Source: Scleroderma bovista (taxonomy: Eukaryota; Basidiomycota; Agaricomycetes; Boletales; Sclerodermataceae). Taken from it: a stretch of DNA of 64,000 bases. This document shows, in pieces, positions 37,344-50,692 of the stretch. Under the pieces are notes generated by a model, which saw nothing but the letters and a program-made list of their open reading frames with translations, searched no databases and was not told where the DNA came from. The position numbers were made by a program, and so were the translations under genes. The stretch covers positions 1-64,000 of the forward strand of contig JAYMGJ010000067.1 in the NCBI GenBank assembly GCA_037178675.1, written 5' to 3'. Positions within the stretch are counted from its first letter, which is position 1. Each line of letters opens with the position of its first letter.

Positions 37344-39003
37344 TTGTCTCATGCCATGCTCGGCACTCTCTACCAGTGCCACCCCCACCCCCTCCCGTCG
37401 CCCCGCCATCGGCCCTCCCCTTCCCTGGAGCTCGACGTCCCCACATCCAGATTTCCCATCTCCTCCATCCGTCCAGAGGCTCCCCAGAACTGCAGTCCAG
37501 ATCCACCCACCCACCCCCCCAAGCTCGTCTATCCCCGCTACGATCCTCTCCATATTCTCTCGCGCCCTTCCACCCGGCTCCCCTCCTTGCCCTCATACCC
37601 TCATGTCTCCCCCAACCCCGCACCTTCTGTCGCCCCCGGTGTCCTCGCAGATGGTGTCCTCACTGCGATGCTACCAGATGTAAAAGACTTCCTCGCCGAA
37701 GCAGCAATCGCGCCACCCGCCTGCCCACAACTCCCCACCGACCAAAGGGTGCTGGCGCTCGCCGCCCTGTCCGTGTTTTATAAACCACTCCATCCTGCAC
37801 ACTGGGTATTTTGGAATCGGGAACAGAAGAAGGCTACTGCCGCAATCGTACAGTCCGTCCTAGGTCAGTACAGTCCACATCTCAACCTCCATCGCTTTCC
37901 CATCCGCACCCACAGATACAATCCCTTCTCCCATCATCTCCCCAATAGCCTGGATCGCCATACCCGAGAACCTCTGGATCCTCGCCAGCATGCAGCACGC
38001 CTATGCCTCCAGACTGGCCACCTTGCCGTGGTATGCAGCCTACATGTCCACCGAGCCAGAGCATAAGATGAATCTCCGCAAACGCAAGCTGCCCGCCATC
38101 ATGGCTTCAGATGGCCCCGGGCATACCCACCCTGCTGCAGGAACCGCAAGTGGGGAAGACACTGCGGATGAAGATGAGGCAATCATACCACCTCCGAGGA
38201 AACGAGCCAGAACCCGACGCACAGCTGCAACGAGGGAACAGGCGAAGACATCAATCACGGCAGCCGCTCGTCATACCTCACCCGACGCTGAACCCGGACA
38301 TGGACATGAGCAATGGTCCGCAGCCGAGCTGGGGCCCAAGTCCCTGCTTTTACTCTCTCCTGTGGATCCTTCCGTGTCTTCACCATCAACCCTCTCGGTG
38401 GCCGCAAAGCAAGAGTTTATAGACGGCGCACACCCCCGGTCCGTAGATGCGACAGAGGATACACCACAACTGCGCAGGAGTTCCCGCAATTCCCCTGCCA
38501 ACGTGGCGTCGGTCTTTCTGTCTACGCCTTCATCCACTTCTGTGTCCAGGACCAGGACCAGGACAACAGCTTCTCCTATCTCTGTAGCGTCCACTCTGAC
38601 ACCCCAGATCGGTGTGCGGGGGCTTTCCACGCCTTTGAGTAGACATTCTCCTTCCAGCTCTGCAGGCTCGGCTGCTGGATCGACCTCTGGCTCAAGCACC
38701 GTCGTGGGTCTGTGCGACGAGGTGGCCAAGTGCACCAACAAAGTCACTTTTGGCGAGACGGTAGCCGTCCCGGTGGTTGTCACAAAGGGCATGGCGGAAG
38801 CCGAAGCAGAGATCGAAGAACCCCCTGCGAAGGGGATCGAGCGCTCGAGGGCCAAGACGACCAGGCGTTCGCGGGGAAGTAAGGCCTTACCAAAGGCTGT
38901 GAAAGAGAAGGAAGAGATCGCTACGGCTGCAGAGGTGCCAAGAAAGAACAATGGCACACTGCGGGCCCGATCCAAGGCGAGGGCGAAGACCCGTAGACGC
39001 TGA
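37344..39003 (+). CDS. Basic, low-complexity uncharacterised protein
   Basis: Not recognised. Two exons (37344-37863, 37916-39003) join in frame to 535 residues. After a Pro-rich N terminus comes one ordered segment: LPDVKDFLAEAAIAPP, RVLALAALSVFY, HWVFWNREQKKATAAIVQSV, IAWIAIPENLWILASMQHAY and LATLPWYAAYM. The rest is Ser/Thr/Arg-rich with several basic clusters (PPPRKRARTRR, RSRAKTTRRSRG, ARSKARAKTRRR at the C terminus), pointing to the nucleus or a nucleic-acid partner. A start nine bases downstream (MLGTLYQ) is equally possible. The ordered segment is the part to use for homology searches. Confidence 0.7.
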
Positions 39004-39668
39004 TCTAACAGAATGATTCTTTTCCACTCGTCACCCCCTGGCCACACGCATTATCCTATCACTTTCATCACCCATCTCGCATCCGATTATCTAGATCACC
39101 ATGCTGCCATCACCACCATGACACGGATGACCACCACGACCCACCTTCACGATGTCATTTGTGAAACTACGCACCAATTCGCGCCGGAAACATCGCATTT
39201 TCCCTGGTTCTAAGAAAAAACGCATATTTAGCCATAGATCGCGTGGCACTGCACCATTTACGTAGGTGCTGGCCCGCATCCCCTTCACCTCTCGATGCTG
39301 TGTAACACATTGGGAGGGTGTGTATAGATGAAGTGTTTGATGTCATACTATTATCGTGCTTTGACCCTATTTTTTGTTTCCTTATTCTTTCATTTCTTCC
39401 ACTACGCGTATTACATCCCTCTGTCTCGCCACTGGATTTCTTCTGTTGTCCTTGTACCTCCCCCAGTCTCCCTCATTGCACAGATGTATTACTTCCCGGA
39501 ATCCCCACACACGTGTCATATTACTCCAATGGAGATCATCATTAGCCACTCGACGCGTCCAAGCGAGACGCGGTGTGACAGGTCACGTGACTGTGATTTT
39601 GTGCCACCAGATTGCACCGCCACTTCACCGTTTGTCACTCACCACCCGAGGAGATCGAGGAGGCCAAC
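39004..39668. other. Intergenic region upstream of COG5
   Basis: The gap lies between the basic protein gene and COG5, both on the plus strand. An open frame runs through part of it into COG5 exon 2, but the short spliced first exon explains the COG5 N terminus better. No other feature was seen. Confidence 0.4.
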
Positions 39669-42600
39669 ATGGCAGGTACTGTCTCCGATGCGGTACTGGG
39701 ATGCGAATACGATCCTCTCATTGTCTGTAGACTACAGCGTCTTTTCCATTCCAGACTTTGACCCCAACGAATACGCGAACGCGCTCCTAGCAGGCGAATT
39801 GTACCCCTTCCCCACTGCGTCGTCTTCTGTCTCGCCCTCTCTGGAGGTGTCAGCAGCTCCAGGGCCACGCAACCAGGGCCACGGACCCACTCTTCTATCA
39901 ACCCAGCCACAGGCAGGCAGGAAACGGCTTGGAGTGGATACCGTGTCAATATTGGAACCTGCGAGAGAGGACATATCAATTGCTATTTCCAAGCTCGATG
40001 TTGGCATCGAGGATGTGAATAAGCAGATAAAGGCATTGGTATGGCGTGCATCAAACCGGGACGACGTACACTGACCACTCACATTCACCAAGGTCACAGC
40101 ACACCACGAGGACTTGTTGATCCACGCGTCCAACGTGAGGCAGCTATCGACGTCTTTGGCTTCTGTGCGACAAGGTCTCGGCGATGTCGAGCTGTCTATC
40201 GAGAAGTAAGTTCGTCATTAGTGTTTCAAGGGATCTCACATCGGAATTGAAACACGTCATCGCAGACTCCGTCAGAAAATCCGCGTTCCATACCAGACTC
40301 TGCAGACCCATGTCACCCGCCTGCAGCGCATCCATCAGGCGAACGATGCTCTCAGGCGCATCGCGAGGTTCTCGGTGCTTGAAAAGCGGCTCGAGGCACA
40401 TATGAGCGAATTGGCTGCTTACGATTCGGATGAGGCCGGGACCAGGAAGCAAGGCCACGCTGGTGCAAATAGGCCGTCTGTAGAGCATCAGGGCGAAAAG
40501 GAGCGTGTGATCGCAAAGGCCGCTCTTACCATTGCAGAACTAGGTATTCCACCCTTTAGCTTTAGTTTTCATGACGATGTGCTGATACTAGAGCAGGCGC
40601 GCTACTCGATGAGGGACCTAGCGATACTGACGGAGGAGGAAATTCTTCCCGCTCAGCTGACGCATCTCCAGCGGCCGAGAGCACCGATCCTATCCCACTT
40701 CGTTCTGTCACTGCTGTAGCCCCATACATCGCATTCGTATCCGATGCGCGCACAAAAGTCACCCGAGAAATGGAGGCCATGGTTATTCGGGGACTTACGA
40801 CACTCGCAAGTCTCCTCCTCCGTCCCCCCTCTCATATGGAGCTGACAAGGATGTCGTTAGGATCAATCGTTGCTTGCTTCGTCCCTGCAGACAGCCTATA
40901 ATCTCAGAACTCTGCCAAACCTCGTTGCACGCCTTGTCAACGATCTAGGCGAGGCGGTCGAGGACCGCATTCGCAATGTTTTTGATCTTTCTAGCATATC
41001 CAAGGAAGTCGTTGCCAAGGGTATAGTGTTTATTTTTTTTCTTCGTTCTATTTTTTAATTTCCCGCTTGTGCACGCAGATCCTCAACAACCATCGCAGGG
41101 TCTGCTCTATAAATCGCGGGTGCGCACAGAGCCCACGAGCGTTACTGCACCTCAGTTTTCTGCCGCGTTATGGGTAAGGCTTGAGTCGCTCATCGAGCAA
41201 ATGTCAGGGTGTTGCGTCAAGGTTGGCCGACCTGCCCGCTGATTGGTGCATATACTGACGTTACTAAGGTGTATACACTCGAGAAGGTGCTGAACTTGAA
41301 AAAAGATCCGACCACTGGTATATCATTCCTTGACGAGTCGATGAAGGTTGGCACTTCAAATGCACCTAGCACGGTGTTCTAACGCCATGTACTGTGCCTT
41401 CCAGGCCCTTGAGAACAAACCAAGCTCGATCTTTTGGACCTCTCTAGGAAGGTCGTTAGAAAAATGTGCTCGTGATACTGCTAAAAGTAAGGCCTCCGCC
41501 GAAAATAGACGCCGTGCTCATAAACACAGGCTCGACGTTCCTTCAACAAACCCTGGGTTCTGGTTACCTGAAATTGCTACGACTTTTCCATGAGTTCTTC
41601 GCCAGCATCGCCTTGCACACCGATACGGTCTATACACAATCCCATCAATCGTGAGTGAACCGCGGATGTTATCTAGTGGTTTCGACTAACCGCTCATGAG
41701 AAAGACCTGAAACTGTCGTCGTATTACGTGCACTCTCTACCTTCGAAGGGATCTATCTCTCGCGCTCGTCCACAAGGCTCAATGAGACGGTCGCACAAGC
41801 TTTTTCCGCGGGCGCGAGAGCTCCTCCAGGTGCCAACGATGGCATGGCCATAGTTCGGACGGTCACTAACGAGCTCGATTCTGCCCGGTTCGATCCGCTT
41901 TTGGTTCGTGCTGTGGCGAAAAACGCAGCAACAAGCTTAGAAGCTGTGGCTACGAAAGCGGCGTCTTTGGCATGTAACTTCCGTTTTTCGGTAGAATGCC
42001 GAGGCTGATGGACGACACGACTTAGATTGCTACAGACCGTTCCGCGGTTTCGCTTCTTGGACCTCTGGCGACCCCGCAGCAGATTCTGAACGCTCAAATC
42101 ACTAGCTGTTTGTACCACTGCTGGATGAAGCTGGAGAAACTCATGGAAGAGCATTCAGATATTGTCTCTGCGATCATTCAACCCAGTATCAGTGTGGGTC
42201 TCGTATGTGTACGATCGGACGATCGTTTGGCTCATTGTGGACCTTTAGAAAATCCATGCGCAATATGATCATGTAGTTGATCCACTCCTGGCATCTATAC
42301 GCAGGGAGATTTCGGTGATGATGTCACGACTTCACAGGGTCGATCTGCAGAAAGTGATGGACCCTACGCCTGGGATGGCTGGTTCGAGTCTGTACATGAA
42401 GGATGTTGTCGACAAGTTGAACTTCGTCAAGACTAGCGTTCTTAGTAATTTTGCTCCAGAGTTGGCACGGTCATGGTAAGGCACTATCTATTCTGGAGAG
42501 GAGAAGGAGCCAACGCATGCGACTGATGCCTGTAATAGGATTCCTGACATTGTCAAGTACGTGATCAGGATTTTCGTGCTTCATGCCTCGATCGCGAAGC

Positions 42601-43108
42601 CGCTGGGGGAGAGCGGGAAGCTGCAGCTCACGACGGACATGACCGAGCTTGAGTTCGCCCTTAATGCTTTCCTGGTGGACAACCTGCAAGGCAAGCGGGG
42701 TGGGAACCTCGAGAGTATCGGCGAGGAATACAAGACCCTCAGAGCTATGCGGTGAGCTCGTCGCGGTCGGCGTTTTGGGAACATCTGACATGGTATCACA
42801 GTCCATTATTGTTCCTCGAGAATTCACATTTGGCATGCTCTGAACGTACGGCCGGACTCCCGCCACTGGTCGTGCTGCATCATATCCTCGTACGCTCTCC
42901 CATTGTTCTCCCACATACGTTGCATGGGTGGCAGGAGGCAGAGTATGTATGGTGGATCGAGGAACATTCGCCGCGGGAAGCGTGGTCGTTGGTTGAGAGT
43001 ACGCTGTCGCACTGGGAGAGCAAGAATGGAGGCTTGGACGAAGGTGGTGCCCAAGAATATGTTGATCTTGCACGGGCCGTATTGCGGCATGCCAAAGGAG
43101 AGGCATGA
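39669..43108 (+). CDS. COG5: COG5, conserved oligomeric Golgi complex subunit 5
   Basis: Part of the COG tethering complex for retrograde transport within the Golgi. The first exon is only 7 nt (39669-39675, ATGGCAG); joined to 39731 it gives MADYSVFSIPDFDPNEYANA, the usual COG5 start. Further blocks: REDISIAISKLDVGIEDVNK, TAHHEDLLIHASNVRQLS, LRQKIRVPYQTLQTHVTRLQ, TKVTREMEAMVIRG, SLQTAYNLRTLPNLVARLV, FLDESMKALENKPSSIFW, LSTFEGIYLSRSSTRLNET, SARFDPLLVRAVAKN, SIAKPLGESGKLQLTTDM and AGLPPLVVLHHILVRSP. About a dozen GT-AG introns join in frame; the stop is at 43106-43108. Mostly helical, with no membrane span. No lesion was found. Confidence 0.92.
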
Positions 43109-43873
43109 GCGTTACTGTCAAGTTCTGGCTGTAGATTCCTAGGCCTTTCTGTTGAGTTGCGGATTAACCTGCACGTCTTCTGAGCATCGTCGACCAGCAT
43201 GGGCAATTATTTATGGTTGTAGCAACTACGAAATCGTTAGGAAGGACTTCGGTCAATCAAGACAACGAACGAACCGCATCAGGCCACAGCTGTCCAATAT
43301 GGAGTGGTTTGGGCGTATCAACCTGCATACTAGCTGTGGCTGCGGGTGACCAATGCAGTGACATCATATGGTGGTGGCAGGGTCAACAGAGATGCTTGCT
43401 CCGTTGGACTGCGAAGCTTTTACGATGTAGGGTACTAAGCAAGTGAAGGTTCATCCTATGTAGTTGGCACGACCGCCTGACAAGGATGATTATCGAGCTA
43501 TAAGCTTACCATATCGAAGTAAGTAGGCCGCCGTCGGTTTGGCAGGCCCGTGATCCATGGGGTGAGTACTACTGATCGCACCGATCTTTCAAAGGGCCTG
43601 TACTGCAGTGTACATGATGCGCGATCAAAAGGAAACCGAATTGTAAGGCGAGTAACGGGCGCCTGGAACTGTGGTGCGAACAAGAGAATGGATGTTCGAA
43701 CGAGGTGTAAGTGCGACACATATTGTCCAGATACTATGTACACTCACTGGAAGCCCACCGAGACGGGCACGCATGGTATCTAGTCAAAATGCTTGAAAGC
43801 TTCAAAGGCGCAGCACACCAGCACACCACGCCACCGCCAAGACGATCACCCTCCTTAGACCCACTGCGCGTAG
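43109..43873. other. Intergenic region upstream of the GPI-anchored protein gene
   Basis: Short frames only. No motif, RNA gene or repeat was recognised. The distal end contains the core promoter listed separately. Confidence 0.4.
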
Positions 43874-43881
43874 TATATAAA
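43874..43881 (+). promoter_or_regulatory. TATA box of the GPI-anchored protein gene
   Basis: TATATAAA lies 59 bases before the ATG at 43940, followed by a C/T-rich stretch (TCTTTCTCTCTCTC) next to the start codon. Spacing and sequence fit a strong fungal core promoter, as expected for an abundant surface protein. Confidence 0.65.
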
Positions 43882-43939
43882 ATGTTGCTCCAGTACTGCG
43901 GAGACGTGTTCAGTCTTTCTCTCTCTCACGATTAGTTTC

Positions 43940-44904
43940 ATGATGCTCTCCAAGTCGTCTGTTCTTCTCCTCGGCGCAGGTTTCGCCGCTGCTCAATCGT
44001 AAGTTGACTCACTGCTGCATGCGATGTCGGGCCCCGTCTGACCAATGCTTCCGCCAGTATTTCGTCTGGGTGCACATCAGCGCTGGTATCCATTGCAGGC
44101 TCACCCGACTCCGCATGTTTGAACCCTTCTGCCCTCGTCCAACTCGTACTCACCAACTCGACCACGTCGATCGTCCCCGTCATCAACACCTGGTTGACCG
44201 GTCTTTGTGCTCTTGGTCCCTGCAGCAACTCTTCCCTTCAGGCTGTCTTCACCAACCTCACTGCCGGTTGCCCAACTGAGCTACAAGCTCTCGGCCTGTC
44301 AACCAACAACTCGGAAAGCTCGGTGACGCAGTTTCAGGCCGCTTACCCCACTGCCCGCCAGATCTTATGCCTGAAGGAGTAGGTATCAAGCGAATGTCAT
44401 ATGAACTGCGACTAATCACATTTCTGCAGCACTTCCGCAAACGAGCTTTGCGCCACAGAGGAGCTCACTCAGGTCCAGAACGTCACAGGAACCTTGACAA
44501 CTAGCAATATTGCCAGTGTGGTCAGCCAGATTTCTGCAGGTAACCAATCCATTCCGCAAAGTGTGACATGCGGAAACTGCAGCAAGGCCTCCTATATCAT
44601 TGCTTCAACCAATTTCCCTGACCTCGTTTCTGGTTCAAAGAGCCAGATTCAAAACACTTGTGGTACAGCTTTCACCGGTGTGTTTGTCTCTGTGTTGGTT
44701 TAAATTCGTAACTTATCATTTTTTCTTCTTCTAACAGATGACGGTCAGATGCCATCTGGCATCGTGGAAACTGCATCCAACAGCACCAGCTCTGGCAGTG
44801 GCAGTGGCAGCACTGGCGGTGCAGCCACGCTGGATGCGAGCAGTCTGAACATTGGTCTCAGCATGGTTATTGGAGTGTCATCGGTCTTTGCCTTCTTCGC
44901 TTGA
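43940..44904 (+). CDS. GPI-anchored cysteine-rich cell-surface protein
   Basis: Secreted protein of unknown role, probably held at the membrane or wall. A signal peptide (MMLSKSSVLLLGAGFAAAQS) precedes repeated Cys-containing segments: SSGCTSALVSIAG, SACLNPSALVQLVL, GLCALGPCSN, AGCPTELQALGL, ELCATEELTQVQ and SVTCGNCSKASY. A Ser/Gly spacer (SSGSGSGSTGG) and a hydrophobic C terminus (LSMVIGVSSVFAFFA) form a typical GPI attachment signal. Exons begin at 43940 and 44058, with GT-AG introns after LKE and after AFT. The pattern may correspond to the mushroom DUF7729 family, but I have not checked this. N-glycosylation sites (NST, NLT, NNS) are present. Confidence 0.85.
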
Positions 44905-45126
44905 GGACCTCGCTGCGTAAAAAACACGGTTGTTGGACATTGTAGCTTAGTCTACCCATGATGGACTCCTTATGTACTTGACCCTAAACGATGATGAAGT
45001 GATTATGTCAGCGTCTATGATTTGGAGTATTAAGTGTAGTACCAAGACAATCTTAGCGTTCATCTGCGTCCCAACCACTGACAGGATAGTGTCGCACACC
45101 TAGAATCCGAAGTTGTATTTTCATCG

Positions 45127-48100
45127 ATGTCGGCCGCGTCCACACCGCGTTCTACACGATTTGATCTTCCCTCTGCCCCAGCCAGTGCAACAAGCCACAC
45201 TACCACTGATTCATCTCTCGCAGACTGGGCAAACAAGATCAGGACATTACAGCGTCAGGTCGATGCCGATGAGGAGGCCGAGCAACGCCGTCTGGAAGAG
45301 GAGATCGTGAGAGCCAGACTTGCTCGGCAAAGGAGGCTCAAGACTGGTCAGAGCGGTGATTTTGGCATCGGTATGCATGGGATCAATTCGAGTGAGTATT
45401 CTTGCGCCCAAACATTTACTTGGTGCTTGGTATTTCTAACCCACAGTTACTTTCTACAGCGAAGCTCCAGGAGGGGTCGCACCGTGCGCCGAGTCGTTCT
45501 ATCAAATCCGATACAAAGATTGATGAAGGGAAGGTTTCATCCCCAGTCGCCTTTCCCCAATCTGCGGTAAAGACATCGGCAGTATCGGGGGAGAAACGTG
45601 CCCCGATCTCCCTTGCAGAGTTCATGGGTGGCTCGGCCTCTGGACCGCGGCTGAAGCGACACGAGCCACAGGTAGATATCGGTTTTGTGCATGACGGACG
45701 TACCGAACATGGTTCTGTCCATCCGATCTTTGGGAGAGGCGGTATTGAGTTGCCAGGAATGGTCCGCAGGGATGCTCATACTAGTGCCACAGCAGATGGA
45801 TCGCACACCAGCTCTCAGGCACTGTCAAGTACGCCGTCGGCGGCCTTGCCTCGCATGGTGCCATCTGATCTTACTCGTTCGCGCACTACGAGTACATTAA
45901 CAGCTGCACGTCGATATGTCGAGAAACTTGAAGAGCGAGCATCATCGCAGCCCCAGACTCCCAGACATACTAGTCCTGGACTCCGTGAGCGCCGGATTAG
46001 CACACCTGCTAGCAGTTCATCCGCAGAGCTGAAGGTAGCCACGCCTGCAATGCCAACTCGTCCACTATCTCAGCACTTCAGCAGCAAAATTGTGTCCTCC
46101 ACCACCGAGACCCGCCCAAAGACACCTACTGTTCCAGACGCACGAAAGATACCTGCTATGGCAGAAGGACGTGTACAGTCGCCAGCTGTGGTAGATGCTC
46201 GTGTCGAGACGTCTGCCGTGGCGTCACAGCCGAAGACACCCGTGATCATTGAGCCGCGCTCGAGGGAGCCCATCAGTGACTTCCGTGCCACATCGGCGCC
46301 GTCTGGCAGCTCGCGCGCAAAGACACCCATACAGTCCATCCAATCCAAGTTTCCTATCCTTACACCATCAGGTACCTCCTCATTCATCTCTGGCTCTGTT
46401 TCCCCAAACTTTCATGGTACTCCAACATCTGCGGTTCGGATATCACATCCTCCTCAGCCCCAAAGTACCAGCGCACCTGTGTTCCTCCGTCCACAGACGA
46501 ACTCGTCGAAGGAACCCACGCCCTCAATAAGCCGCCTACAGGGTCGTGGATTTGTCCAAAGTATCGTGCAGGCGACTCGGGCAGGTACACAGGGTAGTCC
46601 TGCTAGCGTCAAAAGTGTATTCCCGTCATCTCCTCAGGCTCAGGCGCAGACACAAGGCGAGACCCGGAACAAGGGTGCCAGGCGGGCCTCTGTGCTGGAT
46701 CGGTGGCCGCCCGTAATGAACAACAGCGGTACTTCGTCACCGACACAACCTAGAGCGTCTTCTCCGACTCGTTCTACGGTCAGTTTGAAGCGGGAGGAGG
46801 ATGTTCTGGATGTGAAAATGCACGATACGGGGAGGTCTGTAAGAAGCTCGGTCTCGATGCCCGCCATTCCTAAGACGCCACTTAAGAAGTTAGACCTACT
46901 ACCTGGCCAAGGTGTGGACGAGAAACTTGGTTCCGCAAGTACGATGGTCACGTTCATCAATCCGTCCAAGGCAGAGGACAATCCTCTCGTTCCAGGCGTC
47001 GACGAGCTAGGAGCTAAGACCAGTGGAGCGGTGGGGCCTCGGGTCGGTGTCATGGATCACACGGTGAGGTCTGGTGCAGTAGTACAGACCAAAACGCCTA
47101 TGTCACCGGCATCAGTGCCACTACCTTCGCCTGGAAAGCCATTAAGTCATGTGCGTCCTCTTCGGTGACACTGAGTGGAATAAATGGTTAATGGATCTCA
47201 CTTTACTTGATTACATTGCAATACCTTCCATCTTGAATGCACGTGCTCTACGCTACTATTGCAATTCTAACATCATTTCGTCTTAATGGTCTGACGTCGT
47301 ACGTTCTTATATTCTTGTCTATTTTCGCATTGTACAGCCAACGAAGGACAGGGCTAAGAAGCCTACTAGGAAGGCTTCCAGATTTGAAGATACCAGGGGG
47401 TTAAAGCAAGCTGAGCGAGCCGCTGTTTTGGAAAGCCCGAGCACGTTGAATACGCAATCGATCAAGTCCAGCGTGGTTACTAATACGCCGAGAACACCGA
47501 CGCTGTTCCCTACCTCTGATTCCCGATGCTCCCGTAGTCCGGCAATGCTTCCTGCTGGCGTTAGGTCTGGACCTCCGATTCCGTCTACGGTTTCCTTCCC
47601 TGGTATTCCAGGAAGCGCTGCCGATAGACAGACAGAGTCCACGTGGTCTTCATCTTCGTTGACCGGACCACTTCCAAGTCCTGGACGCCATGGAATGACC
47701 GGTATGGTCAGTCGACGTGCGCTCCCTGGACTTACAAGTCCATCCGCCGCTGCAGATCCGCAGAATGTCCAAGCCGAGGTTCCAAAAGAAAGGGAGGAAC
47801 GCACTGCTCCTGCCAAAAGTGCGCGTATTCCGAGCACAGGAAATCGTGCACTTGTCATGGACGTTGCACAGGCACTCAGTGAGGTTCCCCGGGAAGTCTC
47901 CCTCACGGCGCCTAGTACAGGTCTAGATTTCGCCTCAAGTCCAGTCCCAACGAGAGAAAGGCGGAAATCGAGCTACGAGCGGTATACGGCGATGACACTA
48001 CCACCTCTGAAGGAGGAACAGACGCCTCTTCCTACGCCAGTGCATACCCTATCAAAATCTACTAACAATGCAATTTCCAAGAGTAGCCTAAACGTGGGGG

Positions 48101-49809
48101 CCATGCCAACTGACCCAAGTGGTGTGCGTTCAGAAAAGCGTGATATAGTACATATTGGTAGGTGTGCCTTTCCATGCGAATACAGCCGCAGGAGTCTAAA
48201 AGGTAATCTAGATCATGAAGACGCGACCCTGCCTGATGGCGCCGTCGAGGCTCTTTTGATGGTCTCCGGTGCATCAGCCTTTGTCCCTGACCCAAATTTA
48301 ACTACCATCTCAGTTGAAATCATCGATATTCTGCATGGCAGCGCCATGCCCATTCAGCGCGATAATCACATCTTATATGATACTGAGCTCCTTGTGATCA
48401 TTCACCGCGCCAGGTCGCAGGAAAGTGGACTTGCGACCACCAAAGTATGGTGTTGGCGGGGACGAAAGAGCTGGTGCATGGAACATGAAGAGAAGAAGAT
48501 TGAGGAGCTGGTACGGAGATATGGAACTATCGCCGTAAGTCACCGGGAAATCTGAGTTCCATCTTCTGAATGACAACTTACTCCTACCTAGGAGGTTATT
48601 CATCAACAGTGTGAACCTCCTGAACTGGTTCACGTGCTGGGTGGCAAGATCGCGATACGACAGGTATGTATTTGCAACTCTATTGCCTCATCTACCAAAT
48701 GATGCTTGGTAGGGGAGTAGATCTCACTGGTCATCAGAGAACACTACCATGCATGTCATCAGATCTAGGAACAACCAGATCTTGATAGACGAGTTGGATC
48801 TTGTACGTTTGTTTGATTTTCTTTATGTATGCATCCATTTTTCACTCTTTGCTCGTTTTCAGAGAATTAAGAACCTCTGCTCCGGATATAGTTACTGCAT
48901 CACCACTTTGGATCATATATTCGTTTGGCATGGCGTGGGCTCAATTCCTGCTGAACGATCTGCAGCTTTGGACTATGCGAAGGGTATGGCCACCACAGGC
49001 ATAGCGGTCATAGAGCTCGTCGAGGGCGAGAGCGATGCGAATGACGAGATGTTCTGGATGATCGTGGGAGATCCTGACTCCTATGCCAAAGCTGACTATT
49101 GGAGATGGAGGAATATGTCAGTGCCATCAGAACCTCGTTGTTGGTCCGTGGAGCTTAGCAATAAGGACACTCCAGTGGGTGCCATCTTCGGTAGCCATTC
49201 TTAGGATTACTTACCTCGTCTCGGCAGGTTCGTCCGGTTCCAGTTTTATCAGCGCCGGGCATCGTACAAGAGTCGGTGTATATTATCGACTGTTTCTGGG
49301 AGTTTTTCGTCTTGGTGGGCAAGCAAGCACGAGGGAAACGTAGCGACATTACACTGGCGATAAACACTGTGATGGTGAGTTTCTCGGCGCTTTTCCGTTC
49401 TGATACTGGAAACATTGATAATCGTAGGCTATGTCGAAGCTTACGGCGACATCCAAGCCGTTCTTGCCCACCATACACGTTCTGATCATGCCAACAAAAC
49501 TTCCTTTGGATATGCAGTTAGCATTCCGCAGCCTGGACGAGTCAATCCTTGTCAGTTCGAAACTTCTAATGACGAATTCTATGCTGAGTTACTTGATATT
49601 TCCTAGAATGATGGGCATGTGCCGGACCACATGAATATTCTGTCTGCTCAGGATGCAATGGAACATGTGAGTGAATCCGGGCGAGTTAATAGCGTTGATG
49701 CATCTGTTGACAAGCAAAGCTTCGGACCTCCTCATGGGAAAAACCTGCTCTGAGGGATCATACAATGCTTCTGCTCGGTCTTGGCACCTCTTATGTCCCT
49801 CTCTTATGA
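45127..49809 (+). CDS. DUF4045-gelsolin repeat protein
   Basis: Large fungal actin-related protein. The N-terminal half is disordered, rich in Ser/Thr/Pro/Arg, starting at 45127 (MSAASTPRSTRFDLPS) with an early helix (WANKIRTLQRQVDADEEAEQ), the motif APISLAEFMGG and spaced repeats of the form P-K-T-P. The C-terminal part has gelsolin-like repeats: VWCWRGRKSWCMEHEEKKIE, HVLGGKIAIRQGS, TLDHIFVWHGVGSIPAERSA and YIVDCFWEFFVLVGKQARG, ending SSWEKPALRD and a short tail. Gelsolin repeats bind actin and often calcium. Introns are GT-AG; one (about 47151-47338) is near 190 nt, three times the local norm. The last exon joins cleanly to a stop at 49807-49809. The family name is from memory of fungal DUF4045 proteins. 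Confidence 0.85.
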
Positions 49810-50692
49810 TCCACCGTCTCAGCCCTTGCGCTGTTGAAATCCAAACAAATCAGGAAATACTCGATTGGATTCTTCTATCTATGATAACTATCTACTCACT
49901 GTACGGGCCCTAAACACCATCTTCGATGCTCGTCTTCAGGGAACTTGCAAGATGTTGCGTACTCTACTTGCGTTTGGTCTGTTATCTCTGGCAGCTACTA
50001 GTCGGTACTAACCACCGCCGCGCTGTCAACTTTAGTCCCGTATAATGATGATACTTGTCTCAGTTTTCAGTTTTTTCACATATCTGGATGGTGATTTTAT
50101 ATTAAAATACACAGCGAACGCCCTAGCGTTCAGAAGGATTTTTGCATACGTGGATATCTTCCGGGAGGATGGAGCGGCGGAGTGCCAAGATAGGAGTCGT
50201 CTCCAGTTGTCCACACACTATTATGTGCGTGTCTTATCCCCCAGAAAGATGGGCCCATTTGAACCGCCTTTGCGAGTCGCTCGAGTTTGAATAGTGCTGA
50301 GGTGGATATACTGTCTTCCTGTCGTCGACCCCAGCAGGAAAGGTGTCGACTTAGATGTATGATCAAGATTCGCAGAGTCAGAAATGGTAATTTTTCTTCC
50401 CCTGTTGAAGGCTGTGGCTTTGGGTCGAGGTATAAAATCACCAACCTCTCAGTAGCATCCACCAAACATTTTATCATCATCCCCTCACTCGTGAGTCTCT
50501 CGCTTATATCCCGCTGCGACAGGAAGACAGCCAGGTTTAAAGGTCTAGTTCAATTGTGTGCGGTACGTTCCAATAGTGTCCCATGTTTTGCGATCACTGA
50601 CTTACGATAGCCTGTATTGCACCGAAACACTGTTCCGCCCTGTAATAAACTGAGCATTAGTACCTCCGGCTGTGTCGCGAGCACAACTTGTC
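49810..50692. other. Intergenic region
   Basis: The gap lies between two plus-strand genes. Frames up to about 116 codons on the minus strand show no motif. The last 200 bases before 50693 may hold the promoter of the next gene. Nothing else was recognised. Confidence 0.35.

Noticed and set aside
39328..39668. Extended N terminus of COG5 from an ATG at 39328
   Set aside because: The extension is hydrophobic and unlike COG5, while the 7-nt exon at 39669 gives the expected MADYSVFSIPDF start.
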